Below are positions 57,671 to 64,000 of a DNA stretch of 64,000 nucleotides, piece after piece. This stretch comes from Streptococcus mitis SK564 (GTDB lineage: Bacteria; Bacillota; Bacilli; Lactobacillales; Streptococcaceae), in assembly GCF_000148525.1 (NCBI RefSeq), contig NZ_AEDU01000023.1, forward strand, positions 1 to 64,000, written 5' to 3'. The translations under genes were made by a program, and so were the position numbers. Every line of letters begins with the position of its first letter. Position 1 is the stretch's first letter. A model generated the notes under the pieces. That model had not been told where the DNA came from and did not search any database. It saw only the letters and a list, made by a program, of their open reading frames with translations.

Positions 57671-59152
57671 TTATGATTTTTTGTTTTTCAAGAATTCATC
57701 GTATTGTTTTTGCATTTCATTCAATACTTTATCGTAAGCACCTTCAGATTTCAATTTTTCCATCAATTCTGGAATAGCTTTGTCTGGGTCTACAGTACCA
57801 GTGTTGATAGCTGTATCGAATTGTTGCATTGTGTTAGAGATAGCTGAGATTTCAGATTTCACACTGTCAGTGTTAAAGATGAATCCAAGCGCTGGAGATT
57901 CTTTAGCTTCAGCCAATTGTTTCTTAGAATCTGCGATTTGTTGGTCTGTAACGTTTTCGTTGATGTAAAGAATCCAGTTGTTACCAGTATTCCATCCACC
58001 CATGTGAGTGTTTCCTTTGTAGCCATCAAGGACACGAACACGGTTTTCTTTACCTGAAATTTTTTCCCAGTTCTTGCCTTCTGGACCATAAACAAGACCG
58101 TTCAAGAGTTCTGGGTTAGTATTCAAGAGATTCAACACTTCCATTGATTTTTCTTTGTTCTTAGAGTTATTTGAGATGACAAAGTTAGCAACTTGTGTTG
58201 TTTGGTTTTTCTTGATGAAGTTAGTGATTGGTTTGATTTGGATATCTTTGTTGGCAACACGTGAAAGCAAGCTGTTACCATAGTCAGCTGGTCCTACTGT
58301 TTCTTCACGAACGAACCAAGTATCTTGTTGAAGGTCGAATGAAGTATCGCTTGTTGCTACGTCTTTTGGAATGTATCCAGCTTCATAGAATTTGTGAAGA
58401 GTCTTCAAGTGTTCTTTGAAACGAGGTACTTCGTAACGGTTTACGATCTTAGTAGTGTCTCCTTCAAGGTCGATAACGAATGGAAGTCCGTTTGGAACTG
58501 GATAGTCAAAGTTATCAGATGGGATGAAGTTCTTAGTAACCGCAAATGGCACTACATCTGGAGCTTTTTCTTTGATTTGTTTCAAGACTGGCTCAAGTGT
58601 TTCGTATGAAGTGACACCTGAAATATCGATACCGTATTTAGCAAGAAGTGTTCCGTTGAAGGCGAAGTTTTGAGATGATGCAACGTTGGCTGCAACTGGA
58701 ACTGCGTAAATTTTACCGTTAATGCTGTTACCTTTGATGTAGGCTGGGTCAAGTGCTTTGTAAAGCTCTGCCCCTTCTTTCTTATACAAGTCAGTCAAGT
58801 CAGCATAAGCACCTTTTTGAGCATTTACAACATAGTTAGATGCAAAGGCGATATCATAGTTTTCACCAGATGATGTGATAACTGACATTTTCTTATCATA
58901 GTCACCCCATCCAAGATATTGGATATCCAATTTAGCACCAACTTTTTCTCCGATGATTTTGTTAGCATTTTCTAGCAATTCATCCAAGTTATCTGGTTTG
59001 TCACCGATTTGGTACATTTTGATAACAGGTTTTTCACCTGAAGCTGAGTCAGCAGCTTTTTTGTTACCTGAAAGGTTTCCACAAGCAGCAAGACCAGCAG
59101 CCAAAGCGACTACGCTAGCAGATGCAAAAGCATATTTTTTCCAGTTTTTCAT
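57671..59152 (-). CDS. Carbohydrate ABC transporter substrate-binding lipoprotein (NgtS-like)
   Basis: 493 residues. Signal with lipobox LAACGN (Cys about 24), then a large family-1 solute-binding fold (IGDKPDNLDELLENANKIIGEKVGAKLDIQ start). In pneumococcus the gene at this place is NgtS, which binds complex N-glycans; that assignment rests on position and size. Last of three transporter genes. Very abundant lipoprotein codon use. Confidence 0.85.
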   Translation of the reverse strand: MKNWKKYAFASASVVALAAGLAACGNLSGNKKAADSASGEKPVIKMYQIGDKPDNLDELLENANKIIGEKVGAKLDIQYLGWGDYDKKMSVITSSGENYDIAFASNYVVNAQKGAYADLTDLYKKEGAELYKALDPAYIKGNSINGKIYAVPVAANVASSQNFAFNGTLLAKYGIDISGVTSYETLEPVLKQIKEKAPDVVPFAVTKNFIPSDNFDYPVPNGLPFVIDLEGDTTKIVNRYEVPRFKEHLKTLHKFYEAGYIPKDVATSDTSFDLQQDTWFVREETVGPADYGNSLLSRVANKDIQIKPITNFIKKNQTTQVANFVISNNSKNKEKSMEVLNLLNTNPELLNGLVYGPEGKNWEKISGKENRVRVLDGYKGNTHMGGWNTGNNWILYINENVTDQQIADSKKQLAEAKESPALGFIFNTDSVKSEISAISNTMQQFDTAINTGTVDPDKAIPELMEKLKSEGAYDKVLNEMQKQYDEFLKNKKS

Positions 59153-59254
59153 GACAAAAACTCCTTTTTTATTTTTAAACTTATAAACAATGTAATGATC
59201 TTAACTTCACGCAAGGGAAGTTTGGAAATGAGAAATGATTTTTCTCAACAAGCA

Positions 59255-60178
59255 CTATTCTTTCACGCCACCGATAGTCAAACCTTTTACAAAGTAGCGT
59301 TGGAAGAATGGATATAGAATCGCGATTGGAAGGGTTGCGACCACAACCATGGCCATACGTCCTGTTTCTTTTGGAAGAGCAACTCCCAGTTGACCAGATA
59401 GGCCGACTGCTTTGGCGATGTAGTCCATATTCTGTTGGATTTGCATAAGCAAATATTGCAATGGATACAAGTTGTCACTCTTGATATAAAGAAGGGCGTT
59501 GAACCAGTCATTCCAGAAACCAAGTGCTGTCAAAAGCGTGATGGTTGCGATACCTGGTAGTGACAATGGCAAACAGATTTGGAAGAAGATCCGGGCCTCA
59601 CTAGCACCATCGATACGAGCAGATTCAAGAATGGCTTCTGGAATGGTCTTCTTAAAGAAGGAACGCATCAAGATGATGTTAAATGGTGAGAGAAGCATTG
59701 GAACAATCAAGGCCCAAACTGTATCACCAAGTTGAAGTAAACGAGTGACCACGATATAGCCCGGTACCAAACCAGCGTTGAACAACATACTAAGAAGGGC
59801 AAAAATCGTAAAGAATCTGCGGTACTTAAAGGTTGTCCGTGAGATGGCGTAGGCATAGGTTGTTGTGATAAAAACGTTTGTGATAGTCCCCACCACTGTT
59901 ACAAAGACTGAGATGAAGAGGGCTTGGAGAATTTTATCCTTAAACTGTGCCAAGAACTCAAAACCGTCTAATCCAAATTGAGATGGGAAGAAGCTATATC
60001 CATTTTGGAGGATACTCTTTTCATCTGTCACCGAGATAACGATAACGAATACAAAGGGTAGGATACAAGAGAGGGCGATCAAACCAGAAATGGTACTGAA
60101 GAAGATATCTGCTTTCTTACTGAAGGAGTGAATGCCGACATTATCAATTTTTTCTTTTTTAATTTTCTTTTCTGCCAT
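59255..60178 (-). CDS. Carbohydrate ABC transporter permease (NgtP2-like)
   Basis: 307 residues from the ATG at 60178 (AAAGGAGGAG). Six helices; EAA loop ESARIDGASEARIFFQICLPLSLPGI. Cytoplasmic N-terminal basic part (MAEKKIKKEKIDNVG). Partner of the upstream permease. The ATPase is not coded here; such importers share MsmK. Confidence 0.9.
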   Translation of the reverse strand: MAEKKIKKEKIDNVGIHSFSKKADIFFSTISGLIALSCILPFVFVIVISVTDEKSILQNGYSFFPSQFGLDGFEFLAQFKDKILQALFISVFVTVVGTITNVFITTTYAYAISRTTFKYRRFFTIFALLSMLFNAGLVPGYIVVTRLLQLGDTVWALIVPMLLSPFNIILMRSFFKKTIPEAILESARIDGASEARIFFQICLPLSLPGIATITLLTALGFWNDWFNALLYIKSDNLYPLQYLLMQIQQNMDYIAKAVGLSGQLGVALPKETGRMAMVVVATLPIAILYPFFQRYFVKGLTIGGVKE

Positions 60179-60191
60179 ATTCTCCTCCTTT

Positions 60192-61121
60192 CTAGAACAA
60201 GGCTGAGTTTGGATCAACTCGTCTTGCAAGTAAGTTTGATAGGATAACCAAAAGCAAACCGACTACTGATTGGTAGAGACCTGCCGCTGAAGCCATCCCG
60301 ATATCCGCTGTCTGGGTCAAACCATTATAAACATATACGTCCAAGACGTTGGTTACGTTATAAAGCTGACCAGCATTGTGGGGGATTTGGTAGAAAAGAC
60401 CGAAGTCTGCACGGAAGATATTTCCAACTGCAAGGATGGTTAATACAGTTACCAATGGTGTCAACTGCGGAATGGTTACATTGCGAATTCGTTGCCATTT
60501 GCTGGCTCCGTCTACTGTCGCTGCTTCGTAGTAGGTTGGATCAATTCCCATGATTGTCGCATAGTACATGACACTGCTATATCCAAAGCCTTTCCAAATA
60601 CCTAGGAAAAGTAGGAGATATGGCCAGATACCCAAGTCAGCGTAGAAATTGATTTCCTTCATTCCGATAGATTCTAGGAAATGGTTGAACACCCCTTTAT
60701 CAATGTTTAGGAAGGCATCTGTAAAGAAACTGATGATAACCCAAGACAAGAAGTAAGGGAACAACATAGAAGTTTGGAAGATCTTAACCATTCTCTTAGA
60801 ACGGAGTTCACTGAGGATGATGGCAATCCCTACAGATACAATCAAACCAATAAAGATAAAGCCGAGATTGTAGAGGACAGTATTTCGTGTGATAATAAAG
60901 GCATCTTTTGAACTAAACAAGAATCTGAAATTATCGAGTCCGACCCATTTACTATTCATGATACTATCTATGAAACCATTACTGGTCATGTGGTAATCTT
61001 TAAAGGCAACCACGTTCCCAAATACTGGAATGTAGAAGAATAGAATCAACCAGAGTGCCCCTGGCAAAACCATCAAGAGAAAGATCCAGTTATCTCTCAA
61101 TGTTTTTGAAAACTTATTCAT
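60192..61121 (-). CDS. Carbohydrate ABC transporter permease (NgtP1-like)
   Basis: 309 residues. Six helices; EAA loop EAATVDGASKWQRIRNVTIPQL. First gene of the importer operon, 69 bases downstream of a promoter with a cre site. Confidence 0.9.
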   Translation of the reverse strand: MNKFSKTLRDNWIFLLMVLPGALWLILFFYIPVFGNVVAFKDYHMTSNGFIDSIMNSKWVGLDNFRFLFSSKDAFIITRNTVLYNLGFIFIGLIVSVGIAIILSELRSKRMVKIFQTSMLFPYFLSWVIISFFTDAFLNIDKGVFNHFLESIGMKEINFYADLGIWPYLLLFLGIWKGFGYSSVMYYATIMGIDPTYYEAATVDGASKWQRIRNVTIPQLTPLVTVLTILAVGNIFRADFGLFYQIPHNAGQLYNVTNVLDVYVYNGLTQTADIGMASAAGLYQSVVGLLLVILSNLLARRVDPNSALF

Positions 61122-61174
61122 AATTTCCTCCCTTTTTTATTTTGATATCCATCTAAAAATTCCTTTTTAGACTT

Positions 61175-61223
61175 TTGATAACGATTACATTATTAGTATA
61201 CTCCTATTTGCAGGTTAGGTTAA
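61175..61223 (-). promoter_or_regulatory. Promoter of the glycan importer with cre site
   Basis: On the minus strand TTAACC, 17-base spacer, TATACT, then ATGTAATCGTTATCAA (61175-61190), 15 of 16 matches to the CcpA cre consensus, just downstream of the -10. Repression by CcpA through roadblock is expected. Confidence 0.75.
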
Positions 61224-61329
61224 ACTACTAATTATAGAAAAAACTCCACAAATTATTTTATGTGGATTACTTTTGAAGAAAGGAATGTTTCACGAGAAAC
61301 ACTCTGAACAAGGGACACTGTTCTTGTTT

Positions 61330-63210
61330 CTAAGTTGTATAAATGGTTGAAGCTGTCGCAATAGTATGCCACTGGTTGGCTGTTGTAGCTGCGAAGTCCT
61401 TGTCTGCGTAGAAGTCCGTAAATGGTAAGATTTCCACTTCTAGCTCGTCGATGCGGTCAATCTGACCAGATAGATAAGCCTCGATACGACTTTCTGCTCG
61501 CTTGATGCGTTGCAAGAGTCCGCCCATACGGATGTCAACTGTATCCAAACCAAAGACCTTGTTTTCCTTCAACCATTGATGGCTAAAGAGCTTGTGGAAG
61601 TTTTCAACCTCACTTCTGAGTTTTGGCAATTCTTCTCTGGCAATTTGTTTCAAGCTGTCTTTGTCATCCGCTTGATAGGCTTGGCGAATGCGTCGTCCTA
61701 CATCCACTTTACTGCTTAAAATAGCATTCAACTGGGCCTGAGTTTCAAAGAGATAGGCATAGTTGCCAGCTTTTTCTTTAATGTCAGCAAGAATCTCGGC
61801 TGCCTGAGCGAAGTGCGGTTTGTCCTGTTCAGGTGTCATGTGCTGGTCAAGAATTGGACAGAGAACATCCTGATAAAAGACATAGCGGTTAGGGTTGATG
61901 CCACTGAGATTACCTGGTAAATCTGGCAAGAGGTTGGCAAGGTCAATCTGCATAAAATCTTCAACCGATAGACCTGTATTGGTCTGGAAGTGGGCAGACA
62001 AACGGTCTAGGTCATTGCGGTAGCTGAGTTCTGCCCAGATTTGTAAGCTTGGTAGGATAGAGAACTGGGCAGTTTCCCCACCATTATCCCCCCAACCCGT
62101 TACAATGACTTCTTTGATGTCATTGGAACGACAGGCTTTATTGGCTTCAAGAGCGATGAGACGGCTAAAATGGTTGTTGGGTGTGAAACCAATCCACTTC
62201 CAAGCACCACCTGCAAAGGCAAGGTCATGACTAATCTTGTGGTGGTTGCGGAAGTTGCGATTGTATTTTTCCTCGCTATCCTGATAATAGTCCCAGTAAA
62301 CCAAAGTCACTCGGTCTTTGAGACGGTCTAGGTAGACACGAGTTTCTTCTGGAATTTCCACATCACGGTCGTACTGGCCATCTGCTGACATAAGTTTAAA
62401 GAACATATCGCTCCACATCTGGCAGTGGAAACCATATTTGTCAGCAATATCCAGCACGCGCTCCAAGTGTTGGCACATGAGAAGACTACGATCCACAACA
62501 CCGTTCAGAATCAAGTAGCGTCCCAAACCAACCAAGTGGGCTTCGTCCATGCCGATATTGACCTTGCGAGTTTGTAGTTTAGACAGAGTGGCAAACATGC
62601 CATCAATCAGGTCATAAACCTTTTCTTCGCCGATAAGGAGGATATCCTCCACATCACGGAGCTCCTGCACTTCTTTAACACCCCATTTGACAAAGGCTGA
62701 CAAGTGGGCCAAGGTCTGAATGCAAGGCACAAAGGTCATGTCAAACTGTTGGGCATAGGCTTCGATTTCCTGCAATTCCTCAGCTGAGTAGGCTCCACGG
62801 AAATAGCCAAAATAAGGTTGCCCTTCAATCTGATAGGTGTCTTCCATGTAGAGCTCAAAGGTTGAGTAGCCCATGAGAGCCAAGACCTCAATCATCTGCT
62901 TGGCAGAGGCTACATTCAGCACCGCATTTCGCGAACAGTCTGCCATGTAAGCTAGATCCTCGTAAGCCGCCTGCTCCTCAATCTCTACTTTGTCACCTTC
63001 TGCTAGGGATGTTGCCAACAAGGACAAGGCGCGATAGAGTTGGTGGGGTTTGTCATAAGTCAGGTTATAGTGTCCACTTTCACCCTTAATAGAGATAGAG
63101 GCTTGGTCAGACTGAGCGACTGCCACTTCCACATCTGGTAAAGAGATATGCTTTGTCAGCAAGTCGATAGCCTGAGTTTGTTTGGGACTAAGTCCTGTAA
63201 ATCTTACCAT
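61330..63210 (-). CDS. GH20 exo-beta-N-acetylhexosaminidase (GH20C-like)
   Basis: 626 residues without signal peptide, so intracellular. A beta-propeller-like N-terminal domain leads to the TIM barrel with [23 protein letters not shown], catalytic Asp-Glu in [15 protein letters not shown] (about residue 220), MWSDMFF and [11 protein letters not shown]. Removes terminal GlcNAc or GalNAc from imported glycans. Overlaps the ROK gene by 7 bases; GGAGGAAAA precedes its ATG. Reads with the ROK gene, upstream of the importer operon. Confidence 0.87.
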   Translation of the reverse strand: MVRFTGLSPKQTQAIDLLTKHISLPDVEVAVAQSDQASISIKGESGHYNLTYDKPHQLYRALSLLATSLAEGDKVEIEEQAAYEDLAYMADCSRNAVLNVASAKQMIEVLALMGYSTFELYMEDTYQIEGQPYFGYFRGAYSAEELQEIEAYAQQFDMTFVPCIQTLAHLSAFVKWGVKEVQELRDVEDILLIGEEKVYDLIDGMFATLSKLQTRKVNIGMDEAHLVGLGRYLILNGVVDRSLLMCQHLERVLDIADKYGFHCQMWSDMFFKLMSADGQYDRDVEIPEETRVYLDRLKDRVTLVYWDYYQDSEEKYNRNFRNHHKISHDLAFAGGAWKWIGFTPNNHFSRLIALEANKACRSNDIKEVIVTGWGDNGGETAQFSILPSLQIWAELSYRNDLDRLSAHFQTNTGLSVEDFMQIDLANLLPDLPGNLSGINPNRYVFYQDVLCPILDQHMTPEQDKPHFAQAAEILADIKEKAGNYAYLFETQAQLNAILSSKVDVGRRIRQAYQADDKDSLKQIAREELPKLRSEVENFHKLFSHQWLKENKVFGLDTVDIRMGGLLQRIKRAESRIEAYLSGQIDRIDELEVEILPFTDFYADKDFAATTANQWHTIATASTIYTT

Positions 63211-64000
63211 TGATTTTCCTCCTGTAGCCAGTTGACAAGGGCACCGTAGAGATTGGCATCTGCGTGATAGGTGCAGGCTTGAATAACAGGTGCAATCGTG
63301 TATTCTTCGTAGGTATCGACAAAGTCATCGACAGCTTTTTTGACCCCTGATATAAAATCCGGGTTTTGGCTGATAGAGCCTCCCAGACTGATGACATCTG
63401 GATCGATGAGATACTGAATATTGAGCAAGCCTTGCGCCAGATTACGGTTCATGCGCTCAATAGCTTCTTGGCAAAGAGCATTTCCTGCTTCGGCCTCTTG
63501 GTAAATCTTGCGACCGTCCCAGTCAGTCTGACCAGATTTTTCAATCACGTATCGCACCATATTACAAGTTGACGCTAGTTGCGACCAGTTGTTGAGCTTT
63601 TCAGCAGGGGCAAGGGTTGTCATATAGCCAAATTCTCCACCCAGACCGTGGCGACCTCGATGAAGTCTGCCATTGATAATCATAGCTCCGCCAATCCCTG
63701 TCCCAATCACGACACAGGCTGCATTTTCAAGTTCTGGATGAGCTAGCAATTCACTAAGTCCAACGCAGTTGGCATCATTTTCCAGATGGACAGGAATCTG
63801 ATAAGAGCTAAGCGCCTCATACCAAGAAAATCCGTGAATGTAGGGCACCGCACTGAAGCCATCAATCACACCTGTCTCTTGATTGACCGCGCCTGGAACG
63901 CTCATAGCAATCCCACTGTAATCCTGCTCTGACAAACGTTGATCTAGCCAAGCTAGTAAGTCCTCCAAGCTTTCAGGCGTTGGAATGCTTGTCTTATTCA
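63204..64000 (-). CDS. ROK-family sugar kinase/regulator (5' end beyond window)
   Basis: The frame is open to the window edge; at least 265 residues seen. [29 protein letters not shown] and [30 protein letters not shown] are ROK motifs. No zinc-binding CxCGxxGC follows in the expected place, as in the glucokinase-like ROK proteins of streptococcal glycan loci. Probably phosphorylates the freed amino sugar. A TTG at 63968 is unlikely to be the start. Confidence 0.85.
   Translation of the reverse strand, partial: NKTSIPTPESLEDLLAWLDQRLSEQDYSGIAMSVPGAVNQETGVIDGFSAVPYIHGFSWYEALSSYQIPVHLENDANCVGLSELLAHPELENAACVVIGTGIGGAMIINGRLHRGRHGLGGEFGYMTTLAPAEKLNNWSQLASTCNMVRYVIEKSGQTDWDGRKIYQEAEAGNALCQEAIERMNRNLAQGLLNIQYLIDPDVISLGGSISQNPDFISGVKKAVDDFVDTYEEYTIAPVIQACTYHADANLYGALVNWLQEENQW

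Noticed and set aside
61286..61323. Hairpins TGTTTC-ACGA-GAAACA and GAACA ... TGTTC as terminators of the GH20 gene
   Set aside because: Neither has a T run on the minus strand; termination is uncertain.

Overview
The window is chromosomal DNA from a streptococcus of the mitis/pneumoniae group. BOX repeats, AT-rich intergenic DNA, and a gene order that runs as the reverse complement of the familiar pneumococcal block from about mutL(hexB)/ruvA down to the N-glycan ABC transporter all point there. From memory, pneumococci usually carry a riboflavin operon between mutL and ruvA and pspA beside mnmA. Neither is present here, so a commensal such as S. mitis, or an atypical pneumococcus, fits better. 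There are no rRNA or tRNA genes, CRISPR arrays or complete insertion sequences.

Layout. 0-8 kb: LD-carboxypeptidase, a SemiSWEET, the repair operon mutL-ruvA-tag, a LytTR/DUF3021 regulatory pair, an Nramp-like transporter and nrdI. 8-12 kb: a YesMN-type two-component system (TCS07-like) with a DUF624 protein. 12-19 kb: methionine ABC transporter (metQ, M20 peptidase, metN, metP) behind a MET-box, an amino-acid binding lipoprotein and AzlC/AzlD. 19-23.4 kb: an Rgg144/SHP144/VP1-type peptide-signalling locus with a short pheromone gene, a double-glycine peptide gene, CPBP proteases and an MFS transporter; two of its downstream genes are broken. 23.4-32.3 kb: housekeeping genes tsaB-rimI-tsaD, rpoY-rnjA, mnmG, two Nudix hydrolases and mnmA.

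32.4-44.2 kb is the accessory core. Two near-identical MutR/Rgg-type regulators each sit divergent to a set of AT-rich membrane-protein genes. One set has small orphan membrane proteins; the other has a bacteriocin-associated ABC exporter plus 37- and 51-residue membrane peptides. An ArgR-type promoter drives an amino-acid-binding protein with argG and argH between them. The first regulator carries a fossil of the 3' end of the LysM gene that follows the second, so it arose by segmental duplication.

44.4-57.4 kb: L-serine dehydratase, a HAD phosphatase, a CapD-like epimerase and a GT2 glycosyltransferase, an MFS transporter, a PadR-DUF1700-DUF4097 envelope-stress operon, TrhO, and an orphan bacteriocin-immunity/CPBP pair. 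57.6-64 kb: a CcpA-controlled glycan importer (NgtS/P1/P2-like), a GH20 hexosaminidase and a ROK protein cut by the window end. The YesMN system at 8-12 kb is a plausible regulator of this glycan module.
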